Below, in pieces: positions 34,583-45,168 of a stretch of 64,000 nt of DNA; the stretch's first letter is position 1; each line of letters begins with the position of its first letter. Under the pieces are notes generated by a model. That model saw only the letters and a list, made by a program, of their open reading frames with translations. It searched no databases and was not told the DNA's origin. Origin of the DNA: Pararge aegeria (Eukaryota > Arthropoda > Insecta > Lepidoptera > Nymphalidae). A program made the translations under genes and the position numbers. Location of the stretch: the NCBI RefSeq assembly GCF_905163445.1, contig NC_053194.1:10086921-10150920 (forward strand), written 5' to 3'.

Positions 34583-34650
34583 TGCATATAAACCTAGTAT
34601 ATATATACATATAAATATATACTAGATATATATATGTTTATTTATATGCA
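34583..34650. repeat. AT-rich palindrome
   Basis: TGCATATAAA (34583-34592) pairs with 34641-34650. The inside is CTAGTATATATATACATATA then a near-inverse ending ACTAG. Similar in style to the 21.9 kb palindrome. Confidence 0.7.
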
Positions 34651-34844
34651 CCTCCTACCTCTCTTCTTGAGCTGTATTTTACGCCTTTGGTTGTTGCCTG
34701 AAAGAGATCACTATGTAGCGATAAGGCCGCGAAATTGTATACTTTTCGTTAAATTTTTAGTAAAAATATTTTTATATGTTTATGTTGTGTACAATAAAAG
34801 TGTATTAATTCAATGGGTTATTATCATATTGGAAAAAAACAGTC

Positions 34845-35085
34845 GTTTCTTCGCGGAATTCGATGATATATTATGAAAATTAAGCTTCATTTGCTATACT
34901 TCGCGAGAAGCACGAGAATCTGGTGGTTTTTAAAATTTCGTCATTCCTTATACTCCACACCAAACAGATCGTCGGCAATGTACCCTCTACGCACGTTTCG
35001 CTCCGAAACCACCACCGGAGCATCCTCAGGAGATGTTAACTTTACAACGAATAATTGTTAAGTCTTAACAATAAATAGCAAATTA
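34845..35085 (-). repeat. repeat J, minus copy
   Basis: TACCCTCTACGCACGTTTCG, CTCCGAAACC and GGAGCATCCTCAGGAGATG are the inverse of 47015-47075. The end ATATATTATGAAAATTAAGC matches the inverse of 47150-47175. The 62-codon frame here is incidental. Confidence 0.75.
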
Positions 35086-35104
35086 AGCTTAATATTCATA
35101 ATAG

Positions 35105-35400
35105 GTTATTTTACTCACCATCATCAACGTCGCTTAAACCGATTAACGACTGCTGCTGGACATAGGTCGTTTGTAAGGAGTTCCAAAATCCACGCTGCTG
35201 GGCCGCTTGTTTCCAGGGACTTCCAGCAACTCGCCTGATGTCGTCTCTAAACCTCTTTGGGGGCCGACCAATGCCGCGTTTACTGGTGCGGGGCGTACAT
35301 TCTTGCAACCCCAACGTCCATCGGTTCTCCGAGCTATATGCCGCGCCCATTGCCACTTCAGCTTCACAACTCGATGAGCTATTTTGGTAACAGTATCCCC
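35105..35400 (-). mobile_element. RTE-clade non-LTR retrotransposon C-terminus, frameshifted
   Basis: The minus strand from about 35375 reads MKLKWQWARHIARRTDGRWG. A frameshift follows, then GIGRPPKRFRDDIRRVAGSP and WKQAAQQRGFWNSLQTTYVQ. KLKWQWAGHIARR...GRPP.RW.DDI is the signature end of RTE-type endonuclease/reverse transcriptases. Two overlapping broken frames show decay. A related copy in the other orientation is at 37042-37283. Confidence 0.85.
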
Positions 35401-35530
35401 ATTTCTTTGTGTGGCTTATTACAGGTAATTAAACGTGTTCTACGTTCAATCATTAATTTTTTTTTTTCACGTTACGAACGTGGACCTCATGAGAACAAAA
35501 AAAGGCTCATAATCCAAGATATTCGACACA

Positions 35531-35577
35531 CGTGTTTTATTTAACATTAGCAGTGTGGTAATGTTTAATAAAACACG
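35531..35577. repeat. fold-back hairpin, 19-bp arms
   Basis: CGTGTTTTATTTAACATTA (35531-35549) pairs with 35559-35577 with one mismatch; the loop is nine bases. Confidence 0.9.
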
Positions 35578-35713
35578 CTGTTTTATTCATGATGCCCCGA
35601 TTACGTTAAGTTGAAGATGGACCATTTTTAATTGAAACGGGTAATACAGATTAATTTTTAATACCTAATTTTGTGTGGTGGAAGGCTTCGGCGAAAGATA
35701 GATAGATCCTATC

Positions 35714-35752
35714 GACAAAGAAGTGACTCTCGCTTGGTGTCACTTCTTTGTC
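35714..35752. repeat. fold-back hairpin, 14-bp perfect arms
   Basis: GACAAAGAAGTGAC (35714-35727) pairs with 35739-35752 over an 11-base loop. Only about 135 bp from the previous hairpin. Confidence 0.9.
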
Positions 35753-36046
35753 AGGTTATTTAGTGTTACGGTACGATTTCGGCCAGAAATCATTAGGAGT
35801 ATGGTTTAACATGAAGCGCCATGTAACAGGTTCGATAGCAGTCCAGAGCCAATTTGTTGTTCACGGAACTTATCAAGTTTTCCTTAATAAACACAAATAA
35901 AACTAAAATTAAACGAACAAATTGACTACGAATTAAAAATAATAATAATACCAAATGTGAATGAAAATTCTAGACCCAACCACCCTAAAAATATAAAGAA
36001 GAATGGACCCTTTTACCCATGGTCTAAGTGATTTCAGTTTTTTTAC

Positions 36047-36300
36047 AATAATGATTGACGGAGCAAGCCGATAGTTCACCTGATGGTGGAAAGCCATGTA
36101 TTATAAATAGAGCAACACTTCAAAGGTCATGCAAAGAACACGACACAGAGGCCTGTGTACATCAATGTGTTAAGCCTGTAATTGCACAGCCATCCACGCC
36201 TTTCAGACGGAAACACAACATGGAAGAAATGCTGCGTAGCAGCAGAAATAAACAGCAGGTACTTCGTCAAAATATATGTATGTGCAAAAGCGGCCTTCAA
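36047..36300 (+). repeat. dispersed repeat G, plus copy
   Basis: GATAGTTCACCTGATGGTGG, TTAAGCCTGTAATTGCACAG, CCTTTCAGACGGAAACACAA and GCTGCGTAGCAGCAGAAATA follow the family order. The 104-codon frame 36055-36369 runs out of this repeat into a LINE end and so is not a gene. Confidence 0.65.
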
Positions 36301-36309
36301 ACAATAAGT

Positions 36310-36430
36310 TTGTTTTCTCTCTCTCTGGTCGTTCCTTCATCACTGAAAATCGTCCTGGTAAGATCTTAACTTCGCGTTGGTAAACTGTCTCCATAGGCTT
36401 CTGTTTGATTCCATTTTGGCGATAAGATAG
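36310..36430 (-). mobile_element. RTE-like LINE 3' end (same family as 28.1 kb)
   Basis: (TC)n, GGTCGTTCCTTCATCACTGA, GATCTTAACTTCGCGTTGGT and AAACTGTCTCCATAGGCTTC are the inverse of 28330-28432. 5'-truncated to about 120 bp. Confidence 0.8.
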
Positions 36431-37041
36431 AAGCGGCTTGTTTAAATACCAAAAAAACTCATTTAAATAAACAATTAATCTACCTAATCTATTTTAGATA
36501 AGCAGTTTTAAATTTTAATAAAAATACATTCTATAGAAAATACATTAAATATCACAACAATGATGTCTGGAAAGTTCTTAATTGGGCTTCTTTATTCGTA
36601 AATAGCGCTAATAAAAGATCTGAATATTTCCAAGATTAGTAGACATAATTTTTGACTTTTGATTTAAACCCGCATCTTATCTTATAGCAGATATTGCCCT
36701 GATGCTTTTCTCAGACAAGCTCATTTTGTTTTGCGCAGCACAGAGCGGGGAAATGGATGACCCCCATTACTGTTATTTGGGGGTATTTTTCATTTGATAC
36801 AACGGCGTACGTGTCTATTTATACCTACGAGTTAGTAAGTGATGGGTTTATATCTTTTTCTGTTGGAGAATCATGATTCTGGGAAGGGTGATTATATATT
36901 GACCTGTAGAGAAATAATAATGACTAGATTTAGTTTATGCAGATGGTTTGCATTTAAACGGCACACCAACTGCAAAATTTGCTTGCAATTTGAATGCCGT
37001 TGTTGACACACCTAACTAACATCGATACATTACATTAAAAA
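36431..37041. other. unassigned DNA
   Basis: Nothing recognised. Confidence 0.45.
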
Positions 37042-37283
37042 AAAACTGGAGTTACCGACATAGCTCGACGAGCCGCGAAGCTGAAGTGGCAATGGGCGGG
37101 GCACATAACTCGGAGAACCGATGGACATAGCGGTCCCAAGACGTTAAAATGCAAAACCCGAAACTGTAAACGCAGCTTTGGTCAACCCCCCATCAGGTGG
37201 CCCGACAACATCAAACAACGCCCTACAAAAGACCTATGTCCGGCAGTGGACGTCAAACAGCTGAAGTGGAGATGATGAAGGTG
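37042..37283 (+). mobile_element. RTE-clade retrotransposon C-terminus, open but truncated
   Basis: One uninterrupted frame without Met reads TGVTDIARRAAKLKWQWAGH, ITRRTDGHSG, RSFGQPPIRWPDNIK and ends at tandem TGA TGA codons. Same signature as 35105-35400. Upstream it is cut at an A-rich run, so the endonuclease and reverse transcriptase domains are missing. Confidence 0.85.
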
Positions 37284-38637
37284 ACATAAAATAATTGTAC
37301 ATGCTAGTAAGCTGATGGCGATAACTACATTTATAAACTACTTCGTATACTGCCAAACCACTAAGCTCTACTTACAGTCGGATTACACACGACAAGAATT
37401 CCAGTAGCTAACACGTTCAAAGCGTATTGAAAGTTAAGCTTTCGTTAGATTTCGCATGTTCTTAAGTACTTTTATAACACGGATGTTCCTTTAATCTGCT
37501 CAATGTCATGACCGGCCCTGATCGTGCATGGTCCTGACCCGGTGTAACATGAATCAGCCTTTATATCAATTATATATTTTTATGGTCTCCTTCAAAAGTT
37601 ACGCTCACTTCTACCTAATAATACCTTTTCTGTTAATCCACACAAAGGAAGCATTACAGGGCAATGTTTAAAAATTTTTCGTTTTCCAGATTAAAGTCCT
37701 TTGTCTTGTGACAAAGGAAACAAGATGCTCTTGACTTGTCGTGGCAGAGAGCTATTTGGGAGACGTTTACCGAACTGTCCAATGTGGAAATATTTTTGAA
37801 TATTTAGCAAGGCCTTAGATATTATACTCTCTTACCCTCTTTTGGTATATTAATGGATACTAAACGTATTAATAAAATTTGTTGCTCGTGGTCGCCACAA
37901 TACATTGACTCACTTAGTCTTTTAGTAATCCTTATTCAGTAATTAGTATACCTTTAATAATCATTCATATTCGCTCGTTTAAATACAAGTTACAACCCTA
38001 TTAATATGTTTTAGTCCGTAAAAGATTACATGTTTGGTTATTTTGTTGTAAAATACTATATAATGTTGATTATTAAACATGTTTTGTTTTGTTGATAGAG
38101 TTTGTTTATCATTTGTTCATACTATTTCAAAATAGCATGTCTATTTTATTTACAGCCTATTTATAGCCTATACTAGTTAAACATTGCTGATAATTCTGGG
38201 GGACTCAGATACCCCACATGGTGTACGATGTATCTTTTATGGTCCACGAAATGCTAGAATGTTAACCATTTACCAGAATTTGCAGTAGTTTTAGACAAAA
38301 GGCTTTAACATATCTACAGTTTCACGAAAAATAACATTTCAAGTAAGATCTAAAAATATGTATGAAAAATAATGTCGAGCGAGAAACACTTGACCTTATT
38401 GGTCGGTCTGAGTTTCTTCAAGTAGCATTTAAGCTTCAGTGCTTTTGTAAGAAAATTTTGTTGATACTCGGAAATTTTATTTGGAAGCATTAGCGTGCAT
38501 ATTGTGTGTGCAATATGAAAGGCATTTTATTGTTTTGCTATTTCTTTTAACTTGTTCGATTCTCTGCTATGGCGAAACATTGTTAGATATTGGGTGTCAA
38601 GGAAAGTCATTGCCAAGCCAGTTTTAATATTATTAAC
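37284..38637. other. mostly unassigned; one small hairpin
   Basis: TCCTTTGTC (37697-37705), loop TTGT, perfect complement at 37710-37718. A weak repeat-D-like patch (GCTGATGGCGATAACTACAT) lies at 37310. Confidence 0.45.
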
Positions 38638-38935
38638 TGATGGACCAGGTAGGTAGCCCACATTATGGTAAGTGGAAAACAACCGCCTAAAAACGGAGCA
38701 AAATGTGGCAGGCCATGAAAGGAACAGGCCCTAAAAATTGCCGCCCCGTTTTCGTCAACCTGAGGCGTAGGTGTATAGCCTTATATATTCCAGTCTGCCA
38801 GCTGTGACGGGCAACACTGGCAACTGGCAAACTGGAATACTGCAATAATGAGTGGCGGCAGAAATAAGCATGGCCATATAAATAAATAGGTGGAACTTTT
38901 TTGTCGCTTTTCAGTGGGTAGGCTTGCAATTATAT
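38638..38935 (+). repeat. dispersed repeat G, plus copy
   Basis: CATTATGGTAAGTGGAAAAC, CAACCTGAGGCGTAGGTG, GGAATACTGCAATAATGAGT and GGCGGCAGAAATAAGCATGG are in family order. The minus 80-codon frame is a shadow. Confidence 0.65.
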
Positions 38936-39021
38936 CTGAGTTATAATATTTTATACCAATATCAATTGCTCCTTATCTTTTACAAAATATTGCTTTTCAA
39001 GAAGCTAGGCGTTAATTATGG

Positions 39022-39362
39022 CACCATCAGCTCCTTTATTGTGATGTGCATAGATTACTTTTTACCATAATCGTAGCGTAAATCGTGCAATACTTTATTA
39101 TTGAACAGTTCCGGTGGCTTTCACTTGTCCAAATGGTGTTTTCCGAAAAAAAATTTTCAAGTGACATTAAAAAATACTCAAGTCGCTATAAGTGTATCTA
39201 TCATATTTGAAAAGTTCACTCGATTTTTTCAGGGCTCTTTCATTAGATCTTCACCAAGTTATAATGGGACCACTTATGAGATATGGCATACCAAACAAGA
39301 AAAAAATCATCAAAATCGGTTTATATGTCGTTCCTCCTCCTTTTTTTAGGTCGGTTGAAAAT
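39022..39362. repeat. dispersed repeat K
   Basis: Starts CATCAGCTCCTTTATTGTGA, contains TACTCAAGTCGCTATAAG and AGATCTTCACCAAGTTATAA, and ends CCTCCTCCTTTTTTTAGGTC then GGTTGAAAATAG. The same order occurs at 53440-53735. Two overlapping plus frames (39101-39349, 39192-39458) run through it without recognised domains. Confidence 0.7.
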
Positions 39363-40231
39363 AGGTTTTGTTCATCGCTGATTGTCAAAGACAATGTAAA
39401 TAAATGCGGGTGCTTTAATTGTTGTCTTTTTTATGTGATAATATATGTTTCGCAGTAGGTAAATGTGGAAAGCGTACCTATGCCATAGAAAAATAAAAAC
39501 TAACTCTATAATAATAAACACAAACTTATCGATAGTCGGTAACTTAAAATACAAGTTTCTTTGCCAGGTTTTAAGGAATACGAATCTTTTTTCCCTTTTG
39601 TTGCTTATGATTTCTTATAAGCAAAACTTAAATAAGACACCCCCGGAGAAAGAATAAAAATCTTGTTTGCAGGCTCTCGTGTTTCTTTATTTTCTTTTTA
39701 ACTGCATCTCGCAGACATCTCTAAATTTATTATTCTGACCTTAAAATATTTTAAGACGTGGAAATTCAGTATTCGTAAAGCTTGCTGCGTTCATGCAACA
39801 GACAATTGTACGCTTCATAAAACTCCTCTAGAAAACTATTTTCATTTTCTGTTCTCGTACAATCACAATTGTATTAAAAATCAAAATGTTATTTGTATAC
39901 ATATGAAACGTGAATAATTTTTTAAGTTGTATGTATTATATATCTTGGTTTATCAAGAACTTATTAATAATTATGGGAGGGATATTGTTTTAGACTATCT
40001 TCTCTTTCTTGCCTCAGTAAAAACCTTAGGATGCACGGGTTTCCTATCAGAATAATAAAAATAATTTATTAACTTTGAACAAGAGCGTGATAACTGCATT
40101 AGTAAAAAATGTGTTTTGAATGAGAATGAGAAGGGTTCAGGCCGTAGTCCACCACGTACCATTACGGCAAGTTTTGTTATAATAATGAGTGTAACGTAAT
40201 AAATGTCTATTTAATTTTATAAATTAATATT
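39363..40231. other. unassigned AT-rich DNA
   Basis: Frames at 39372-39554 (minus) and 39463-39657 (plus) have no motif. A pyrimidine-rich stretch lies at 39685. Confidence 0.45.
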
Positions 40232-40505
40232 GTTGGAATTTGCGCGCGGGCAATCTTCCGAAATGTCGCGAAACTGGCATCCCGGCGCGAGGAGAGCGGT
40301 GCGCGGGGACCAACCGCGCTCGCGTCTTTCTCACTTCGCACGGCACGGCAGACGCCCAGAATTTCTACCAGAGACTGGACGCCGCGCGGCCGCTGTGCGG
40401 CCGCCGTATTTTTTTTTTCCTTACGACTCTCACCTGATTGCTGCTTTTGCCTTTGACCTTAAGGCTACTTACCCTCGAGCTATCTAAACCCCGTGTATCG
40501 GGTAA
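40232..40505 (+). other. GC-rich segment 1 with donor-like end, unidentified
   Basis: About 170 bp of strongly G+C/CpG-rich DNA begins TGTTGGAATTTGCGCGCG and ends in TATTTTTTTTTTCC. All three + frames stay open across it. One reads RARVFLTSHGTADAQNFYQR and then LDAARPLCGRR, which looks protein-like. After a less GC-rich stretch, GTATCGGGTAAGTGTTG near 40500 resembles a splice donor. It might be an LTR and leader of a Pao/BEL-type element (TG start, GC-rich), or a host 5' exon. I could not identify it, and no matching second LTR was seen. Confidence 0.35.
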
Positions 40506-40869
40506 GTGTTGAACGTTTCCTTAAAATTTAGACGTTAGAATATCTTTTAATCAGGTACATTACGCATGCGAGTCGGCCATTACGCTCATTACCTTTGTTC
40601 TTTGTTCTCGCACATTGACCCATGCATCGATCATATTTTGGCTTAATCCTTGCATATTCTTTGTTAAAATTTCATCTGCAGCTTAATTCCTATTTTTTTC
40701 TTTATAATTAACTTTCCTATTTCGATAAATTCCCAGATTTTCATACTATAGTAGTTCTCTGTATTTTGCTAATAACCTCACGTACCTTTTGCTATTTGCT
40801 ATCTTTTATTTAATATTAGTCTTAATGTCTTTTGTTTTATTTTAATGCTTCTCACTCTCTCATAATGTA
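40506..40869. other. T-rich spacer between GC-rich segments
   Basis: Pyrimidine-rich AT DNA, intron-like in composition, followed by CTTCTCACTCTCTCATAATG. No clear acceptor. Confidence 0.3.
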
Positions 40870-41215
40870 AACTCCGTCTGATTGTGAACAACGCATCCGC
40901 CATCTTGTGCAGTGCTTACCGCTTAGCTGAGCCGCGTGTTTGCAATCAGACGAGTTGAAGCGGAATTATTTTTCACACGCTGGACGAAAATTCCAGGGTC
41001 CAAGTGACACTCTGTTGTTGTCGACGTCACCTCCGACGCCGATCACCAGCGTTGCATCGCCAACGTGCCGGCTCCTGGTGCAGCTGAAGACCACCTCGTG
41101 TCTCCGCCTGTTCTTCTGGGCCACGCAAGCAACGGCTACAAGCTAGGGCAGTACTCGCCCACTGCAGAATTTGGAAGCGAATTAATTGACGGACCGCTGA
41201 CTTTTTTACCCTAAA
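40870..41215 (+). other. GC-rich segment 2 with protein-like frame, unidentified
   Basis: A + frame without Met from about 40999 to the stop near 41213 reads HSVVVDVTSDADHQRCIANV, PAPGAAEDHLVSPPVLLGHA and NGYKLGQYSPTAEFGSELID. It uses G/C-ended codons unlike the neighbourhood. The ATG-initiated frame at 40940-41146 is less protein-like. GTCTGATTG (40878) and CAATCAGAC (40943) form an inverted pair. AATAAA lies at 41214. No domain was recognised; candidate exon or retroelement piece. Confidence 0.35.
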
Positions 41216-41427
41216 TAAAATCTGTGATGACGTGTTCCATCTTTTAATAGACCTGGCTAGAACATGCATGAGTGATCTACACTATTCGTAAAGATAAATA
41301 AATTTATTATTCTTTTCTCGCTTTATCTCGTACCAATTTGCTTTTTGATGTTGAACAGGACAGATGCGTTTCACAACCGAGCGCCTGCAGGGTGTGTTTA
41401 ACTGTTTTACCTATTATACCTACTATA
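41216..41427. other. unassigned DNA
   Basis: Nothing recognised. Confidence 0.4.
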
Positions 41428-41615
41428 CATTACACGTGCTTCTACGGTGAAGGAAAACACCGTGAGATAACCTACATGCCTGAAGGGTTCTCCATAATGT
41501 TCTCAAAGGTGTGCTGAGCCTACGGCCTTAACCCTTTCTCATTGTGGGAGGAGACCCGTGCCCTGCAGTGGGTCGGTAATGGGTGGATATGATGATAATG
41601 CTGATGATAGTGTAA
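41428..41615 (+). mobile_element. SINE-F, 3' half
   Basis: GTGCTTCTACGGTGAAGGAA, TTCTCCATAATGTTCTCAAA, CCTTAACCCTTTCTCATTGT and GATGATAATGCTGATGATAG, in sense order. The tRNA-like head is missing. Confidence 0.75.
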
Positions 41616-41932
41616 TAAGTTACGTAGATTTGTTATACTATCGTAGATAATTATCTAAAGCAAATTTAAATATAGATAGAATATAGATATAGAAAATATT
41701 TATTAGAAAAACTCAGTACAATAAGTCTTTGGAATCCTGACCCCCAAAACTAGGAAATCCCGTATCTTAGGGGCCAGTGTAATGAAATTTTACCTAAACA
41801 ATGTAAGCTCACAAAAATTGTAGCGTAAAAGACCAAATGTACTTGTTTTCATTGGAATCGGATAAAATAAAGGCAGAGTGCACTCGAACAACCGATGCAC
41901 TTTCACAGAATTACTACAAATACGTGAGAACT
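41616..41932. other. unassigned, with repeat Q
   Basis: 41710-41815 pairs with 27590-27690. Otherwise AT-rich. Confidence 0.45.
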
Positions 41933-42685
41933 CTTACATTTTGTACAATGTAAGCCTTCTGTTTATTTTGTCTTTCCTGTAGAATTAACAAACAAAGGAA
42001 GAAACAAAGGCAATCGTAATTTATCGTGAGGTGGTGCGATCCTTTCATTTTGCGTCTTTCTTGATGTAGAACCAAGAAAGACGCATTTCCAATACAGGGA
42101 GCTATTATCTTTGAATCCGGAGACAAGGTGTAATTACTAGGTTTGCGAATATAACTTAGTGTAAGTTCTATTCGCAAAGTGTGTAGTATTTCCAATCTTA
42201 TACTACGATGTGAAAACCTACATCCTAATGGATTTGATGCCTTAGATAGTTGATGCTAGATTAATGAAGGCTCGGGTAAAAGGAAAAATATCTCTCCTAT
42301 ATTAGGAGAGATCACATTCGTATTGCCACAGACATAATAAAAGCAGTTACACTAACAACAGGAGTTCTTGTTGAATGTAACTGCAAGAAGTAAAGAGATG
42401 TCGCGAATCAGAAGTGCGATCAAGAACTGTTGACCACTGACTGATGCTTCGTACATTTAGTTCATTCACTCAAATAGGTAACTCTCTTACGCGTTACTCG
42501 CGAAAGAAGCCAATAGTTTATACTGTAAAGAAGGCTACTTGAAAAGATTTGGCAGGTATTCTACATGCGCAGTGTACATTGGTCGTCGCCATTATTTGAG
42601 TGGATGAACTTGTACCTAGATTCTCTCAGTGAGTTATTTTTTTTAAATTCCTTATTTTGCACTCCTGAGTGCAAAATAAGGAATT
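41933..42685. repeat. cluster of six short fold-back hairpins
   Basis: Inverted repeats in order: 41933-41940/41947-41954 (8 bp, loop 6); 42051-42063/42073-42085 (13 bp perfect, loop 9); 42142-42158/42162-42178 (17 bp, one mismatch, loop GTG); 42290-42299/42303-42312 (10 bp perfect, loop TAT); 42343-42351/42376-42384 (9 bp perfect with an imperfect extension); 42646-42663/42668-42685 (18 bp perfect, loop CCTG). They do not share sequence. No terminal repeat or coding frame joins them; the 93-codon minus frame 41914-42195 is read through three of them. Confidence 0.85.
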
Positions 42686-43059
42686 GTGTACGTTCAATAA
42701 AGTGGAGATATTAGAAATAGAGGTGATGGAACTCGACGGAGAATAGCAAAATATTTGCAATGAATACAATAAAAACAGTATAATTTATAAAATAGATTAA
42801 AATCTGTTTTCTTTATATACATTTAATAACATTTATCAGAAGCTTTAATAGTTAAGGTTGTCCTATGAAATAACGTTACAACCTTGTAAACGTTAATCTG
42901 CCATTTTACATTGAAAACCAAACTCGATGCTACTTTTCACTTTACCTCAAATTCATTAATAAGTAGGTACCTACAAAGTTATAATAATAAGCTTTATTTC
43001 AGGCATCTAGGCTCATAGTTTTATTGGTTAGTTCAAAGATAATTAAAGAGTTTTAAGAG
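42686..43059. other. unassigned AT-rich DNA
   Basis: Nothing recognised. Confidence 0.45.
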
Positions 43060-43700
43060 AATTAGTTCTGTTGCGGCGCGTCGGCGTATCATGCCGGAGT
43101 AACGCCAAGGGCGTGGAGTGACGAGGCGCGAAATAAGGCAGGTATAAGCACCCTGCCTTATGTTCTGAGACAGAGTTGGAGCTCTGTCTCTTGCGCTGGT
43201 CGGCGCCCGTCTGCTACGCACACCGGTCGTGTTCTTCTATCGTGTTCCCGGTAGTCGTAGCCCGTGGTGGGGGTAGCGACACCGTTCTTAAGGTTTCAGG
43301 ATGTTATTCGCAATAAAAGACGACATGTTTCTTGATTCAATGCTCCGGGACGACTGACTGGCATTCGGTTTTTCATTTTTCGGAAGGACACTTGCCGATA
43401 ACCACCTGAGGGGTTGCTACGGCGTCACCGGGGTAGTGGGGCGAGCGCGAAAGCTCGCCATGAGAAGAGCCCCAGGGCTCGACGACATCGGGGGGGAAGT
43501 GGGAGACGTCGACCCGAGGGTGCCTCCTGCGAGGACTCGGACCTCGGCTCGGTCCGACGTTAATCTGACTGTTGGTGGACTTTTGGACTAATCATTGTTT
43601 AGTCCGATCGCCCCCGTGACCGTGGTAAGGATCCACTTACCACGGTCACGGGGGCGTTTCTTGATTCAATGCTCCGGGACGACTGACTGGCATTCGGCCA
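43060..43700 (-). mobile_element. GC-rich, hairpin-rich segment of unknown family
   Basis: A sharp G+C rise bounded by AT-rich DNA. A 42-bp direct repeat (starts GTTTCTTGATTCAATGCTCC) is identical at 43327-43368 and 43656-43697. Hairpins: AAGGCAGG/CCTGCCTT (43134), AGACAGAG/CTCTGTCT (43169), GCGAGC/GCTCGC (43441), GGACTAA/TTAGTCC (43586) and a perfect 21-bp stem 43609-43629/43636-43656 with a six-base loop. On the minus strand from about 43597 to 43377 an open frame without Met reads NVGPSRGPSPRRRHPRVDVS, HFPPDVVEPWGSSHGELSRS and PHYPGDAVATPQVVIGK. On + a competing frame is also open. Its compactness, repeats and stems suggest a retrotransposon 3' region, but the family was not recognised. 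Confidence 0.45.
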
Positions 43701-45009
43701 GAGTAGCCTAGTTATGTCAAATTCTCGGTCCAGAACTCTGGGTGAGCTATCGAGCGTGAAAGTACTCGACCGCCAATGGAGACTCTTTATTTAATAATAT
43801 TTCTTACACTATCTAACCGTATTACTAAATAATTGTCTAGTTAACATCTAAATAAAATCTATTCTACCTAAATATCTTAAATGTTAACTGCTTATAATAA
43901 CTATTCAACTACTTTTACTTCTTATATTAATTATTATACTCTAAGGCAAAAGCTAGTCGCCGACAAGTTCTATATAACTAAAAGATAATTAAAGAAGTGA
44001 ATAATTAGTATTTAAATCAACGAATCAGTGCCGTATATTATAAGTTAATTTGAGATCAGTAATTAACCAAATACATAAAATGATAACCATTTTATTTCAC
44101 CCATAGGTTTGCTTTTAAAAAATGTTGTGTAAATGTTTTCTATTTATAAGTAAAGGATTGTTCTAGGTCGCCTATAAAATGTTACGAATATTATATACTA
44201 TTTCTAGTCATGCTCTTTTTTTAATTTTGGACCTACTGTGTTTAATCTCAAAGGAATTTCAGAGATCAGATTGCGGCTTTGTGTAAAAGTTGGCATGCTG
44301 CCAAAAATGGTTTGGAAAATTCATTGGTTAAGAAAAATAAAAAGGCGCTATATCACGAAAGCGTTCCTATTACATATTTTTCACAGTTCTCATTTATATC
44401 TTGCGCACTTGAATTTAAAAATATAGAAAAAAATCATAAAGTTACAATAATGTAGCCAAATTTTATACGCTTAGTTGTCCTTGTTTTTCGGTATTGTGTA
44501 CTTTTGTGCGGTTTGATTTTGTGATTCAATAATGAATCTCAGCTATACGAATTATTGAAATATATCTATGATTTGCTAATTTCTAAAGACCATAGAACTG
44601 TTATGACAATAGAGCTGAAGACAGCGAAAGAGAAGAAAATTTATAAATCTTTAGTAAAAAATTGCAACAAACACTAAAAGAATAACCCGATACAGCTAGG
44701 AAGACTTACTAGTTATGAAAGAAATCGTAAAAAAGAGAATGCTAGAACTTTTGTACAAGTATATATACCTTTTACGCGCCGCTGTATTTACTGGCAGCAA
44801 TTCGACACGCTATTAAACTTGTATGGGGATGGAAGCTGGATGTTTGTATCACGATTTATGTGCTGCGGCCTCGAAAATGTCTGTTTTCGCGATCTGGCAC
44901 GTACAGATCGTTGGCCGTGCTCACATTTATCAACACTAATTTCTGACCAGAGACTATACAACGATAATAGGATATAAAGGAATATTTTATTACATAAGGA
45001 ACTTTGAGT
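43701..45009. other. unassigned AT-rich DNA
   Basis: A 62-codon frame at 44238-44426 has no motif. A small hairpin, CGATCTG/CAGATCG, lies near 44889. The minus frame 44856-45077 runs into the next repeat. Confidence 0.4.
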
Positions 45010-45168
45010 GTTTTCATCATCATTTCAACAGATGAACCTCCATTTATGGTCTTCTCCAAAAAGAAAGCTACCGGCAAATTTCAAATTTCCCTTAGAGCAG
45101 TTCAGTAGTTTAAATGGTAAATGACTACAAACAGACAGAAAGACACACTTTGGCGTTTATAGTATATT
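45010..45168 (+). repeat. R-related dispersed repeat end
   Basis: GAGCAGTTCAGTAGTTTAAA, CAAACAGACAGAAAGACACA and CGTTTATAGTATATTGG follow the order of a common lepidopteran repeat end (CAGACAGACAGAC...ATTTATAATATTAG). Confidence 0.5.

Noticed and set aside
36055..36369. 104-codon plus-strand gene
   Set aside because: Formed by repeat G joined to an inverted LINE 3' end; the frame is accidental.
41933..42685. CRISPR array or microRNA cluster
   Set aside because: Arms are unrelated to each other and there are no equal spacers; stems are shorter than usual pre-miRNAs and the organism is eukaryotic.
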